Shown in pieces: positions 25,478 to 34,959 of a stretch of 64,000 bases of DNA; the stretch's first letter is position 1; every line of letters starts with the position of its first letter. The stretch comes from Halobacterium sp. CBA1132 (GTDB taxonomy: Archaea > Halobacteriota > Halobacteria > Halobacteriales > Halobacteriaceae). A program made the translations under genes and the position numbers. The DNA lies in assembly GCF_001485535.1 (NCBI RefSeq), contig NZ_BCMZ01000001.1, forward strand, positions 1,674,001-1,738,000, read 5' to 3'. The notes beneath the pieces are model-generated. The model had not been told where the DNA came from. It worked only from the letters and a program-made list of their open reading frames with translations, and made no database searches.

Positions 25478-26662
25478 TTATCGCAGCGCTTCCCGCGTCG
25501 CCGCCAGCCCGGCAGCCGCGTCCACGTCCGCACCGAGCGCGTCGAAGGCGTCAGCGAGCGCCGCGACGACGAGCGTGACGTTCTCGGGGCGCGCGCCGTG
25601 GCCCATACAGCCGATGCGGAACACGTCGCCCTCCAGCGCGCCGAGACCGGACGCGATTTCGAGGTCGTAGTGCTCCAGCACGTAGTCGATGACGTCGCCG
25701 TCGTCGACGCCCTCGGGCACGCGCACGGCGTTCAGGCTCGGCAGCCAGTAGTCGTCCTCGGGGTTGAGGCCGAGGCCCATCGCCTCGACGCCGGCCTTCA
25801 GCGCGCCCGCGACGCGCTCGTGGCGCTCCCAGCGCGCCTCGATGCCCTCCTCGGCGACCAGCCGCAGCGCCTCGCGGAGCGCGTACACGTTCGAGACGGG
25901 CGCCGTGTGGTGGTACGCGCGCTCGTCGCCCCAGTAGCCCTCCAGCAGCGAGAGGTCCAGATACCACGACCGCGGGTCCTCGTCGCGGGAGAGTACTTTG
26001 TCCATCGCGTCGTCGTTCAGCGTCAGCGGGCTCGCGCCCGGCGGACACGACAGGCACTTCTGCGGGCCGGAGTACGCCGCGTCGATGCCCCACTCGTCGA
26101 CGCGGAGTTCGACGCCGCCGAGGCTCGTCACGGTGTCCGCGAGGACGAGTGCGTCGTGCTCGTGGGCGATGTCCGTGAGTTCGGGGACGTTCGTCTGCTT
26201 CGCGCCCGTCGACGTCTCCGCGTGCACGAACCCGAAGACATCCGGCTGGTGCTCGTCGAAGGCGTCCGCGACGTCCTCGGGCCGAAGCGGCTCGCCCCAC
26301 GGCGCGTCCACGCGCACAACGTCACCGCCCGCACGCCGCGCCATCTCCGCCATCCGGTCGCCGAAGTAGCCGTTCGTCGGCGCGAGGAACGTGTCCCCGG
26401 GCTCCGTGAGATTGCCGATGGCGGCCTCCATCGCGGCGGAACCGGTGCCCGAGACGGGAATCGTCCACTCGTTGTCCGTGCGGAACGCGTACCGCAACAG
26501 CGCCTGCGTCTCGTCCATCATCTCCACGAACGACGGGTCGAGGTGCCCCACCAGCGGCGTACTCATCGCCTTCAGTACGCGCGGGTGGACCGGGCTCGGC
26601 CCCGGCCCCATCAGCGTTCGCTGCGGCGGATTCAGTTCACCGACGTCTGGCGCGTCCGTCAT
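25478..26662 (-). CDS. Class V aminotransferase (alanine-glyoxylate / serine-pyruvate type)
   Basis: The 394-residue PLP enzyme starts MTDAPDVGELNPPQRTLMGP. GTGSAAMEAAIGN is the phosphate-contact loop, VHAETSTGAK and VLADTVTSLGG carry the ring-stacking and Asp residues, and YSGPQKCLSCPPG carries the Schiff-base Lys. The family interconverts glyoxylate or hydroxypyruvate with Gly, Ser or Ala. The exact pair is not determined. Confidence 0.92.
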   Translation of the reverse strand: MTDAPDVGELNPPQRTLMGPGPSPVHPRVLKAMSTPLVGHLDPSFVEMMDETQALLRYAFRTDNEWTIPVSGTGSAAMEAAIGNLTEPGDTFLAPTNGYFGDRMAEMARRAGGDVVRVDAPWGEPLRPEDVADAFDEHQPDVFGFVHAETSTGAKQTNVPELTDIAHEHDALVLADTVTSLGGVELRVDEWGIDAAYSGPQKCLSCPPGASPLTLNDDAMDKVLSRDEDPRSWYLDLSLLEGYWGDERAYHHTAPVSNVYALREALRLVAEEGIEARWERHERVAGALKAGVEAMGLGLNPEDDYWLPSLNAVRVPEGVDDGDVIDYVLEHYDLEIASGLGALEGDVFRIGCMGHGARPENVTLVVAALADAFDALGADVDAAAGLAATREALR

Positions 26663-26749
26663 GTGGGATTCGGAGACGGGCGCCAGCAAGAAGCTTCGGG
26701 AATCGGCACCGGCGACAGAAGTTACGTGGCCGGAGCGTGATGAGTCGGT

Positions 26750-27295
26750 ATGCAGACCGAGTCGCCGTCGTCGCTCTCCGAGCTTCTGAACAGCACCGTC
26801 GACGAGTTCGTCGGGAACGTCGCCGCCGCGATTCCGCGCGTGCTCACCGGCCTCGTCTTCCTCGTGCTCGCCGCGGTTCTGATTCGCGTCGTCGTCGCCG
26901 CCGTCCGAATCGTCCTGCGGCGCGTCTACGCCGACCAACCGATTTACGTCCAACTCGGCGGGACGCTCGCCGCCGTCGTGTTGTGGTTCGGCGCGCTGCT
27001 GGGGTTCCTGTCGGCGGTCGGTCTCCCCGAAATCGCGGCCGCGCTCGGCACCGCGTCGGGCTTCCTCGCGCTCGGCGTCTCGTACGCGCTCTCGGGGATG
27101 CTCGCGGACGCCGTCGCCGGCATCTACCTCCTCCGCGACCCCGACTTCAACCCCGGCGACACCGTGGTCGCCGGCGACGTGACGGGGACTGTCACCGCCA
27201 TCGAACTCCGGAAGACGCGCTTCCGGGTGGGCGAGGACACGGTCGTTCGCGCGAACGCCGACGTCGAGAAGAAGTGGACGAAGAAAGCCGAGTGA
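26750..27295 (+). CDS. MscS-family mechanosensitive channel-like protein
   Basis: The 181-residue protein has two N-terminal helices (about 27-60) and a pore-like helix: IAAALGTASGFLALGVSYAL, then SGMLADAVAGIYLLRDPDFN. A short beta-domain follows (GDTVVAGDVTGTVTAIELRK). The C-terminal vestibule domain of full MscS (about 286 residues) is missing, so this is a minimal version, as is common in haloarchaea. Confidence 0.85.
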   Translation: MQTESPSSLSELLNSTVDEFVGNVAAAIPRVLTGLVFLVLAAVLIRVVVAAVRIVLRRVYADQPIYVQLGGTLAAVVLWFGALLGFLSAVGLPEIAAALGTASGFLALGVSYALSGMLADAVAGIYLLRDPDFNPGDTVVAGDVTGTVTAIELRKTRFRVGEDTVVRANADVEKKWTKKAE

Positions 27296-27330
27296 AGCCC
27301 GAACGCGCCGTGCTAGCGGGGCACCCGCGA

Positions 27331-27338
27331 GTTTATCC
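27331..27338 (+). promoter_or_regulatory. TATA box for the YdjM-type hydrolase gene
   Basis: GTTTATCC lies 23-30 nt before the ATG at 27361. Confidence 0.45.
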
Positions 27339-27360
27339 CGCTTCGTAGAGTACTCAGGGT

Positions 27361-28290
27361 ATGTTCGTAGGGCACGCGACGTTCGCGTTCGGCGTCGTCG
27401 CGCTCGCTGCGGCCGGTCTGGGGGCGTCCCGTGAGCGCGCGCTCGCCCTCGGCGTGGCCGCCGGCCTGTTCGCCGCCGTCCCCGACGTCGACATGGCGTA
27501 CGCCCTCGTCGGCCTCGTCGCCGTCGACCCGACGAGTCCGATGGCGCTCGCCCAGTCGTTCTGGGGCGCGTCGACGGTCGTCCACCGCGCGGTCACGCAC
27601 TCGCTGGTCGTCGCCGTGCCCGCCGCCGCTGCGTTCGCGCTCGCGCCCACGCACCGCCGGATTGCCGCGACGGCGCTCGCCGCGCTCGTCGCCGTCGTCG
27701 TCGCTGTGTCCGGCCCGCTCCCCGCCGTCATCGTCGGCCTGTTCGCGGCCGGCGGCTGGCTCGTCGCGCGCGCCGCCCACGCGTACCGCGTCCGCGGCGC
27801 GAGCCTGTTCGCGGCCGCGCTCGTCGGCCTCGTCAGCCACCCGTTCGGCGACCTGTTCACCGGGAAGCCGCCGGAGCTGCTCTACCCGCTCGGCGTCACC
27901 GTCTTCGACGGCCGCGTCGCGCTCTCCGCGGACCCCACCCTCCACCTGCTCGGCGCGTTCGGCGTCGAACTGTTCGCCATCTGGCTGGGCGTCGTCGCCG
28001 CGCTCCGGTTGACCGGCCGCCGCTTCACCGACCACGTGAACCCGCGGGCGGCGTTCGGTACGGCGTACGCCCTCGCCGTGCTCGTGTTGCCGCCGCCGAC
28101 AATCGACGCCTCCTACCAGTTCGTGTTCAGCGTCGTCGCCGTCGGCTTCGTCGGCGCCGTCCCGGCCCCGAGACTCGGCCAGCGCTCGCTGGCGCGGCCG
28201 TCGCTTCCCACCGCGCTCGTCACCGGATTGACCGCGGTGACGCTCGGGGGGGCCGCGTACGCTGTCGCGTACACGACGGGTCTCGCGTGA
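27361..28290 (+). CDS. Membrane-bound metal-dependent hydrolase (YdjM/DUF457 type)
   Basis: The 309-residue, mostly hydrophobic protein has about eight helices. Metal-ligand motifs are MFVGHATFAFG (His5), AAVPDVDMAYAL (Asp pair) and VVHRAVTHSLVV (HRxxTHS), followed by SHPFGDLFTG. This is the pattern of the YdjM/LexA-binding membrane hydrolase family related to phospholipase C zinc sites. The biological substrate is unknown. Confidence 0.85.
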   Translation: MFVGHATFAFGVVALAAAGLGASRERALALGVAAGLFAAVPDVDMAYALVGLVAVDPTSPMALAQSFWGASTVVHRAVTHSLVVAVPAAAAFALAPTHRRIAATALAALVAVVVAVSGPLPAVIVGLFAAGGWLVARAAHAYRVRGASLFAAALVGLVSHPFGDLFTGKPPELLYPLGVTVFDGRVALSADPTLHLLGAFGVELFAIWLGVVAALRLTGRRFTDHVNPRAAFGTAYALAVLVLPPPTIDASYQFVFSVVAVGFVGAVPAPRLGQRSLARPSLPTALVTGLTAVTLGGAAYAVAYTTGLA

Positions 28291-28341
28291 CGCGGTGCGG
28301 CGGCCTCAGCACTTGTTAAGCAGGCGCCCGAATAGGCGGCC

Positions 28342-28983
28342 GTGGCCCGCGACTCACACCTCGCTTCGCTCGTTCGCTCCGAACGCTCGAACGCCGCGCT
28401 GTCGTGGCTGCTCGTCGCCGTCGTCGTCGCGTCCGCAGCCGAGAGCGCGCTCACTGACCCCGTCTGGGCAGCGTTCGCGCTCCTCGCCGCCGGAGTCGCC
28501 GTCATCCCGCCGGTCGCGTTCGGGAACGTCCGCGCGATGCTCCCGTGGGAAGTCCTGGCGCTCGCCGCACTCCCCGTCGTCGGGCGCGCGCTCTCGGCCA
28601 CCGGGCTGACCAGCGACGTCGCGACCTACGTCGGCGTCGCCGCGCTCGCGCTCGTCGTCGCCGTCGAACTCGACGTGTTCACGCGCGTCCGATTCGCGAA
28701 CTGGTTCTCGGTCGTCTTCGTCGTCGTCGCGACGATGGCGACAGCGGGCTTTCTCGCCGTGCTCGGGTGGCTCTCGGACCTCGCGCTCGGCACCACGTTC
28801 GTCCTCCCGACGCCGCCGCTGACGCCCGCAGAGGAGCACGCCGCCGTGACCGCGCTCGTGCAGGACTTCGCCGCGGCGACCGTCGCCGGCGTGCTCGCGG
28901 CAGCGGTGTTCGTCTGGTACTTCCGGCGGCGCGCGGACGCCAGCCTCCGACTCCCCGAGGAACTGGAGGGGGTCGCGGAGTGA
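28342..28983 (+). CDS. Haloarchaeal membrane protein, unknown function
   Basis: The 213-residue protein starts with GTG. It has about six hydrophobic helices and an Arg-rich C-terminal segment (WYFRRRADASLRLPEELEGV). No family recognised. Its stop overlaps the next gene's GTG start by 4 nt, so the two are coupled and probably work together. Confidence 0.65.
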   Translation: MARDSHLASLVRSERSNAALSWLLVAVVVASAAESALTDPVWAAFALLAAGVAVIPPVAFGNVRAMLPWEVLALAALPVVGRALSATGLTSDVATYVGVAALALVVAVELDVFTRVRFANWFSVVFVVVATMATAGFLAVLGWLSDLALGTTFVLPTPPLTPAEEHAAVTALVQDFAAATVAGVLAAAVFVWYFRRRADASLRLPEELEGVAE

Positions 28984-29645
28984 AGCTCCGCGACCGACTC
29001 GGTATCTCCGAGCGCCGCCAGCGACAGGCGAACCGCGTCATGCAGTTCGCGCTCGCGTCGTTCGTGGCCGTCGGCGTCCTCTCGTGGAACGTCGCCGTCA
29101 TCGTCAACGCCGCCGCCGCGCTCGCGGTCACGCACCTCCCTGCGGTGCTCGAACGCGACTACAGCATCCCGATGGACGCCGGCCTCACGCTGTGGATTAC
29201 GACGGCGGTGTTCCTGCACGTGCTCGGCACGCTCGGCGTCCCCGGCCTCACCGACCAGTTCTACGGCCCGAGACCGCCGATTTGGTGGGACCACCTCACG
29301 CACTTCCTCTCCTCGACGGTGGTCGCCGCGGCCGGCTACGCCACTGTTCGCGCGCTCGACGAACACCACGACGACGTCGCGTTCCCGCCGAAGCTCACGT
29401 TCGTGTTCGTCGTCCTGTTCGTGATGGCACTGGGCGTCCTTTGGGAGCTGCTGGAGTACGCGGCGTGGACGCTCGGGGGCGCCGTCGGCGCGCCCGTCCT
29501 CACCATCTACGGCGTCGACGATGTCACACTCGACCTCGCGTTCAACACCGTCGGCGCGGTCGTCGTCGGCCTCTGGGGGACTGCGTACCTCGGTGCCGTC
29601 ACCGACGCCGTTCGCGCGAACATCGAGGACGCCGCGCGCGAGTGA
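28980..29645 (+). CDS. Membrane protein (possibly DUF2238/YjdF-like)
   Basis: The 221-residue protein starts with GTG inside the stop of the preceding gene. It has about five helices. Conserved polar motifs lie in the membrane: PPIWWDHLTHFLSSTVVAAA and GVLWELLEYAAWTLGG. The DHLTHF and WELLEY pattern resembles YjdF-type proteins, but the match is weak. Function unknown. Confidence 0.6.
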   Translation: MKLRDRLGISERRQRQANRVMQFALASFVAVGVLSWNVAVIVNAAAALAVTHLPAVLERDYSIPMDAGLTLWITTAVFLHVLGTLGVPGLTDQFYGPRPPIWWDHLTHFLSSTVVAAAGYATVRALDEHHDDVAFPPKLTFVFVVLFVMALGVLWELLEYAAWTLGGAVGAPVLTIYGVDDVTLDLAFNTVGAVVVGLWGTAYLGAVTDAVRANIEDAARE

Positions 29646-29702
29646 CTGCGCACCTGTAGCCGGCGGGTAGCTTTATGCGGTTCGCCGGGAAACCACGACG
29701 TG

Positions 29703-29903
29703 ATGGTGTTCAAGAAGATTCGACTCATCGGTACGAGCGAGGAGAGCTTCGACGAAGCCGCCGACGACGCAATCGACCGCGCGGAGGACACGCTGAACAA
29801 CGTCAAGTGGGCGGAAGTTATCGAACAAGGCGTCGAAATAGCGGGCGTCGAGGGGCGCCAGTACCAGGTCGAAGTAGAAATCGCGTTCGAACTCGAGGAC
29901 TAA
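29703..29903 (+). CDS. Dodecin, flavin-binding storage protein
   Basis: The 66-residue protein starts [20 protein letters not shown]. It is very like the characterised Halobacterium salinarum dodecin, a 12-subunit sphere that binds riboflavin and lumichrome. The stacking Trp is in [15 protein letters not shown], and the Gln that contacts the isoalloxazine lies in [16 protein letters not shown]. The C-terminus is a few residues shorter than in H. salinarum. A GTG one codon upstream is unlikely. It is convergent with the Fe-S carrier gene. Confidence 0.95.
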   Translation: MVFKKIRLIGTSEESFDEAADDAIDRAEDTLNNVKWAEVIEQGVEIAGVEGRQYQVEVEIAFELED

Positions 29904-30265
29904 GTCCGGAAGGACTCGCCGCAGCCGCACTCACTCTCGACGTTCGGGTTCTGCACGTGGAAGCCGGCGCCCTGCAGGCCACCCTCGAAGTCGAGGCGGC
30001 TGCCGCCGACGTAGTTCAGGCTCGACTGGTCGACGAACAGCCGGATACCGTTGCTCTCGAAGATCTGGTCCTCGGGCTCGGGTTCGGGTTCGAAGCGCAT
30101 CCCGTAGGAGAGCCCCGCGCAGCCGCCCTGCTGGACGTACAGCCGCAGGCCCGCCTCCGAGACGTCCATGTCTTCGCCCTCCATGAGGTCGCGGGCCTGC
30201 TCGGCCGCGGCCTCCGTGGCGGTGACCACCGTGTCTCCGTCCCCGTTCTCGACGGTCGCGCTCAT
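29900..30265 (-). CDS. A-type iron-sulfur carrier (IscA/ErpA/SufA family)
   Basis: The 121-residue protein carries the three conserved Cys: C49 in [12 protein letters not shown], and C113 and C115 in ECGCGESF. The pattern and length fit A-type carriers that accept and deliver Fe-S clusters. A negatively charged insert EPEPEPED lies after the first Cys. The gene stands alone, overlapping the end of dodecin by 4 nt. Confidence 0.92.
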   Translation of the reverse strand: MSATVENGDGDTVVTATEAAAEQARDLMEGEDMDVSEAGLRLYVQQGGCAGLSYGMRFEPEPEPEDQIFESNGIRLFVDQSSLNYVGGSRLDFEGGLQGAGFHVQNPNVESECGCGESFRT

Positions 30266-30331
30266 GTCGAATACGTTCGGGTCCCGCAGTCATAAGCGTG
30301 GTGCCACCCGACAGGGCCGCCGCGACCCGCG

Positions 30332-31018
30332 TCAGTCCGCGCGGTAGACGCGTCGCCCGAGTTCCGCGTACGCCGCCGCGCCGCCCGCGGTCCCGAGGAA
30401 CCCGCCGGCGGCGGGGAGGGAGACGAGCGCGTCCGCAAGCAACCCGACCACGGCGAGTCCGACGAGTACGCGGACGTACTGGCCCGCGACGACATCGTTC
30501 GCGCGGCCGTAGGCTTCGCGGAGCGTCGCGCGCTCCGCGACGAGGACCGGCGGGACCGCGACCAGCACGGGCAACACCCCGAGGCCGACGACGAGCAGGT
30601 ACGGGACGGCGAGCAGGAACTCCAGTTCGACGACCCACGTCACCGGCCCGAGCAGGGTAGCCGCGCCCGCGGAGACGGCGAACAGCCGAGCGTACGTCCG
30701 CGTTGTCGGCGGGTCGGCGTCCGGGAGAGCGTGCGCGAACGCGCGGCCCGCCGCGACCGCGGCCGCCGCGTGCAGGCAGGCGTACAGGACGAGCAGTTCG
30801 ACCACGAAGACGGGCCGCAGGCCCACCACGGTCCCCGGCCAGAGAGACGCGGCGTGGACGCCGGTCGGGAAGCCGAGCAAGCGAACCGAGAGGTCGCCCG
30901 CGTAGAAGCCGCCGAGTTCCCGCACCGGAACCGGGTCGAGGCGGCGAACCGCGTCGAAGGCCGCGCCGACGACGCCGAGCGCGGCAAGCGGCGCGAGCGC
31001 GCGGAGACGCTGTCTCAC
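30332..31018 (-). CDS. Membrane protein coupled to the PQQ-domain lipoprotein
   Basis: The 228-residue protein starts with GTG at 31018, overlapping the stop of the upstream lipoprotein gene by 4 nt. It has about five hydrophobic helices (including [20 protein letters not shown] and a [20 protein letters not shown] helix) with no recognised catalytic motif. Translational coupling suggests a membrane partner for the beta-propeller protein. Family unknown. Confidence 0.65.
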   Translation of the reverse strand: MRQRLRALAPLAALGVVGAAFDAVRRLDPVPVRELGGFYAGDLSVRLLGFPTGVHAASLWPGTVVGLRPVFVVELLVLYACLHAAAAVAAGRAFAHALPDADPPTTRTYARLFAVSAGAATLLGPVTWVVELEFLLAVPYLLVVGLGVLPVLVAVPPVLVAERATLREAYGRANDVVAGQYVRVLVGLAVVGLLADALVSLPAAGGFLGTAGGAAAYAELGRRVYRAD

Positions 31019-32241
31019 GCCGACCCCTCCAGCGCGTACAGCCGTCCGCCAGTCGTCGCTGCGTACGCGGTCGTCCCGACGACCGACAGCGAGGCCACGC
31101 GGCCGTCGCCGCGGGTCCAGCGCCGTTCCCCGGACGCGGCGTCGAGCGCGACCACGCCGTCGGCGTCGGGGACGTAGAGCGTGCCGTCGGCGGCGACCGG
31201 CGACACCTCCTCGGTCCCCGCGGCGTGCGCCCACCGGAAATCGCCCGTGTCCGCGTCGAGCGCGACGACTGCCGTCCCGTCGTCAATGCTCCCGACCGCG
31301 TACACGCGCTCGCCGTCGGTCGTCAGGGGGGTACGGGTGTCCGTGAGCCGTCGCGCGGCGTCCTCGCGGTTGCCGCGCCACAGTTCGTCGCCACTGGCGG
31401 CGTCGAACGCGTAGACGAACTCGCGGTCGTGCGCGTAGACGACGCTCCCGGTCGCGGTCGGCGGGTAGACGTGGGTTTCGACGACCGGTGCCGTCCAGCG
31501 GTACTCGCCGGTCGAGGCGTCGAGCGCGACGAGTCCTTCCCCGAACGTCGGTACGAACACGCGGCCGCCGGCGACCGCGACCCGCGCGTCGGTGGCGCGG
31601 TGGACGGTCGTCGACCACGCGGTTTCGCCGGTCGCCGCGTCGATGGCGGCGACGGTGGACTCGTCGGCGGTCGCGACAACGTAGACGCGCCCGTCGGCGA
31701 CGACCGGCGGAACCGAACTCCGGGAGAACGCGAGCAGGCGGTCGATGCGGTCCGGCTCGACGCCGGTGCGCTGCCAGCGCGTCTCGAACGCGCGCCGGAA
31801 CCCGAACACGTCGAGGCCGCCGGACGGCGCTATCGCGGCGTACCCGTTCTGCGTGGCGACGACGGGCATCACGTCGCCGTACGCGGGCGCGGCCGCGAGC
31901 GCGCCGTCGAGCCAGCGGCCGTCCTCGCGGAGCTGCCAGCGGCGCTCGCCGGTCGCCGCGTCGAACGCCGAGAAACGGTCGAACGTACCGAGGTAGAGGG
32001 TGTCGCCGCGCACGAGCGGCGTCGGCACGTCGAACAGCGAGCGGACGTCGCGGTGCCACGCGACGCTCGGGTCGGTTCGCGGCCCCGGCGAGGGAGTGTG
32101 GTTCGTGCCGCCGGGGTCGTAGCGGTCCATCGGCCAGGTGTCGGCGCTCGCCGGGTCGTACTCGGGCGGGGAGCCGAGACAGCCCGCGGCGGCGCTGGCC
32201 GCACACGCGGCGAGGAAGCCGCGGCGTCGGAGGGAGGGCAT
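31015..32241 (-). CDS. Exported PQQ-type beta-propeller lipoprotein
   Basis: The 408-residue protein begins [20 protein letters not shown] followed by Cys. The twin-Arg motif and AAGC lipobox indicate Tat export and lipid attachment outside the membrane. The mature part has about seven repeats with tryptophan-docking signatures such as [13 protein letters not shown] and [11 protein letters not shown], typical of the PQQ-like/BamB propeller fold. Most haloarchaeal members do not bind PQQ. The ligand is unknown. Confidence 0.88.
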   Translation of the reverse strand: MPSLRRRGFLAACAASAAAGCLGSPPEYDPASADTWPMDRYDPGGTNHTPSPGPRTDPSVAWHRDVRSLFDVPTPLVRGDTLYLGTFDRFSAFDAATGERRWQLREDGRWLDGALAAAPAYGDVMPVVATQNGYAAIAPSGGLDVFGFRRAFETRWQRTGVEPDRIDRLLAFSRSSVPPVVADGRVYVVATADESTVAAIDAATGETAWSTTVHRATDARVAVAGGRVFVPTFGEGLVALDASTGEYRWTAPVVETHVYPPTATGSVVYAHDREFVYAFDAASGDELWRGNREDAARRLTDTRTPLTTDGERVYAVGSIDDGTAVVALDADTGDFRWAHAAGTEEVSPVAADGTLYVPDADGVVALDAASGERRWTRGDGRVASLSVVGTTAYAATTGGRLYALEGSA

Positions 32242-32280
32242 CGACTGACGCGTCGTGTCCGAGCCCCGAGGGGTTTTCGG

Positions 32281-33558
32281 TTAGTCGTCCTCGAAGCGCG
32301 CGTCCACGCTCGCCGCGTGGGCGTCCAGCCCTTCGGCGTCCGCCAGCGTCGTCACGGTCTCCCGGAGGTCAGCGAGCGCGTCCTCGTCGAGGCGCTGGAC
32401 GGTCGTCGACCGGACGAACGTGTCCACGGAGAGGCCGCCAGCGACCTTCGCCTTCCCGTTCGTCGGGAGCACGTGGTTCGTCCCGGTCGCGTAGTCGCCC
32501 GCTGCGACGGGCGCGTACGGCCCGAGGAACACCGAGCCGGCGGAGTCGATTCGGTCCAGCAGCGCCTCGTCGTCGGCGGCCTGAATCGAGAGGTGTTCGG
32601 CGGCGTACTCCTCGGCGAACAGCACGGCCTCGCTCATCGAGCGCGCGACGAACACGCCGCTGGCGTCGCTGTCCAGCGCTTCTTGGATGGTGTCGGCGCG
32701 CTCGTGCTCTCCGATGCGGGCCTCGATTTCCTCGCAGACCGCTTCGGCGGTCGCCTCGTCGTCGGTGACGGCGACGACGCTGGATTCGGGGTCGTGTTCG
32801 GCCTGCGCGAGCGCGTCCGCCGCGACGTACCCGGGGTCTGCGGTCTCGTCGGCGAGCGCGAGCAACTCCGAGGGGCCGGCGAGGAAGTCAATGTCCACGT
32901 CACCGCGGACTTCGGCCTTCGCCGCGGTGACGAACTTGTTGCCCGGCCCGACGATTTTCTGCACGCGGTCGACGGTTTCGGTGCCGTACGCCAGCGCCGC
33001 GACGGCCTGCGCGCCGCCCGCAGCGTACACGCGGTCCACGCCAGCGACGTGCATCGCCGCCAGCGTCACGGGGTTCATCTCCTCGGCGGGCGGCGTCGCG
33101 ACCGCGACCTGTTCGACGCCCGCGACCTTCGCGGGAATCACGCCCATCAGCACCGACGACGGGTACGCCGCGGTGCCGCCGGGCGCGTACACGCCGACGC
33201 GCTCGATGGGGCGGAACCGCCGGCCGAGCTCGCGACCCTCGGAGAACTCGCGGCGCCAGTCCTCGGGCACCTGCGCCTCGTGGAACTCCCGGATGTTCCC
33301 GGCGGCGGCCTCGATGGCGTCCCGCGTCTCGTCGTCGAGTTCTTCGTAGGCGCGTTCGGCGTCGTCGGTGACGTCCACGTTCCCGAGTTCCACGCCGTCG
33401 AACTCGCTGGCGTACTCTCGGAGCGCCACGTCGCCCTCCGTTCGCACGCGGTCGACAATGTCCCGGACCGTCGACCGGACCGACTCCACGCCGGCCGTGC
33501 GCTCGAACAGCGCGCGGCGGCGGTCCGGCCCGAGGTCCGCGACGGCTTCGTAGTCCAT
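32281..33558 (-). CDS. hisD: Histidinol dehydrogenase
   Basis: The 425-residue enzyme catalyses the last two oxidations of histidine biosynthesis, histidinol to histidine with NAD. The start is the ATG at 33558 ([20 protein letters not shown]). Motifs are [30 protein letters not shown], the zinc/catalytic region [18 protein letters not shown], and [12 protein letters not shown]. Length and order are complete. No other his genes are adjacent. Confidence 0.95.
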   Translation of the reverse strand: MDYEAVADLGPDRRRALFERTAGVESVRSTVRDIVDRVRTEGDVALREYASEFDGVELGNVDVTDDAERAYEELDDETRDAIEAAAGNIREFHEAQVPEDWRREFSEGRELGRRFRPIERVGVYAPGGTAAYPSSVLMGVIPAKVAGVEQVAVATPPAEEMNPVTLAAMHVAGVDRVYAAGGAQAVAALAYGTETVDRVQKIVGPGNKFVTAAKAEVRGDVDIDFLAGPSELLALADETADPGYVAADALAQAEHDPESSVVAVTDDEATAEAVCEEIEARIGEHERADTIQEALDSDASGVFVARSMSEAVLFAEEYAAEHLSIQAADDEALLDRIDSAGSVFLGPYAPVAAGDYATGTNHVLPTNGKAKVAGGLSVDTFVRSTTVQRLDEDALADLRETVTTLADAEGLDAHAASVDARFEDD

Positions 33559-33690
33559 ACCCACCGTAGGCGCGGGCGGCGAAAAGGCGTTTCCATCCGT
33601 GTGGAGTGCACACGTATGAACTATCACACTGGGGGTACAGCGCTGGAACGGACCAGAGACGTTATCAGGCGGCTGTTCCGAGAGAGGGGC

Positions 33691-34956
33691 ATGAACATGG
33701 GCACACTCGTCGACGACGCCGACGGCACGGCGTGGCAGCCGCTCACCGAACAGTTCTTCGCGGACTACCCGGAGCCGCTGTTCGTCGTCGACGACGACGG
33801 ACACATCGTCCTCTGGAACGACGCCATCGTGGAGATGACCGGGCTCCCGCGCGAGGAAGCCGTGGGTGTGCCCGCCATCGACGTGTTCGGGACCGAGGGG
33901 CAGACCGAAACGCTCGCGGACGCCGTGATGCGTTCGGGCAGCGCGGTGCGCGAGGACACGATTCGCTCCGCGGAGATGGGCGGCCAGCAGTTGCACGCGC
34001 AAGCGTCCGCGACGCCGCTGCAGCGATCCGACGGCGACGTCGTCGGCGCGGTCGAAGTGTTGACGCTCGTGACCGACGTGGTCGAGCAGCGCGAGCGCGT
34101 CGAGCGCGTCCAAGAGACGCTCTCGGAGGAAGTCGAGGTCGCCGTCGAGGAACTGCGGGAGGCCAGCGAGGACGTCGCGCAGTCCAGCGAGGAAATACAC
34201 GACCTCGCCGAGGGCCAAGCCGACGACCTCGGCGAAGTCTCCGGGGAAGTGTCGACGTTCAGCGCGACCGTCGAGGAGGTCGCCGCCAGCACCGACGAGG
34301 TCCGCCAGCAGAGCAACGAAGCCATGGAGCGCGCCCGCGAGTCGCGGGAGGCCGCCGAGCGCGTGCTCGACGCCATCGACGCGTTCGCCGAGACCGCCGA
34401 AACTGTAGAGGGGAACACCGAGCAACTCCGCGACCGCCTCGACGAAATCGACCGCGTTGTCGACGTCATCACCGACATCGCCGACCAGACGAACCTGCTG
34501 GCGCTCAACGCGAACATCGAGGCCGCGCGCGCCGGCGAGGACGGCGACGGGTTCGCGGTGGTCGCCGACGAAGTCAAGGAACTCGCCGAGCAGTCCCAGT
34601 CCGAGGTCGGCGAAATCGAGGCGCTGGTCGACGACATCAAAGCCGACAGCCGTGAGACCGCCGAAAGCGTCGCCGACGCCACGGACCTCGTCGCGGACGC
34701 TCGCGAGGCCGCCGAAGCGCTCGTGGAGAACCAGCGCGAAATCGAGACGCTCGTCCGGGAGACCGCCGAAGGGATGGACGAAATCGCGAACGCGACCGAC
34801 GACCAAGCCGCCAGCGCGGAGGAAATCGCGACCGTCGTCGACGACGTCGCCGAGGAGACCGCGAGCCTCGCGGCCGCCCACGAGCAACAGACCGCGATGC
34901 TCGCGGACATCGAAGCGGCCATCGAGGACGCCGAGCGCGAACTCGACGAGGAGTAA
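33691..34956 (+). CDS. Soluble methyl-accepting transducer with PAS domain
   Basis: The 421-residue protein has no transmembrane segment. A PAS domain (about 20-135; [20 protein letters not shown]) leads to a long coiled coil with the MCP signalling hairpin tip [20 protein letters not shown], then [19 protein letters not shown]. It probably feeds CheA from a cytoplasmic redox or ligand signal, like soluble Htr proteins. An ATG at 33616 is in frame, but codons 33616-33690 lack the strong GC3 bias, so I prefer 33691. Confidence 0.9.
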   Translation: MNMGTLVDDADGTAWQPLTEQFFADYPEPLFVVDDDGHIVLWNDAIVEMTGLPREEAVGVPAIDVFGTEGQTETLADAVMRSGSAVREDTIRSAEMGGQQLHAQASATPLQRSDGDVVGAVEVLTLVTDVVEQRERVERVQETLSEEVEVAVEELREASEDVAQSSEEIHDLAEGQADDLGEVSGEVSTFSATVEEVAASTDEVRQQSNEAMERARESREAAERVLDAIDAFAETAETVEGNTEQLRDRLDEIDRVVDVITDIADQTNLLALNANIEAARAGEDGDGFAVVADEVKELAEQSQSEVGEIEALVDDIKADSRETAESVADATDLVADAREAAEALVENQREIETLVRETAEGMDEIANATDDQAASAEEIATVVDDVAEETASLAAAHEQQTAMLADIEAAIEDAERELDEE

Positions 34957-34959
34957 GCG

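Noticed and set aside
30703-33615. Very long plus-strand open frame running into the transducer gene
   Set aside because: It is antisense to the lipoprotein and hisD genes, is extremely Arg-rich, and lacks domain signals until the PAS domain. It is a by-product of high GC content.
33616-33690. Upstream ATG at 33616 as start of the PAS transducer
   Set aside because: The 25 extra codons include several A/T-ending or rare codons (AGA, AGG, TAT, ACA) and lack the GC3 bias of the body. The start at 33691 is preferred, though not excluded.
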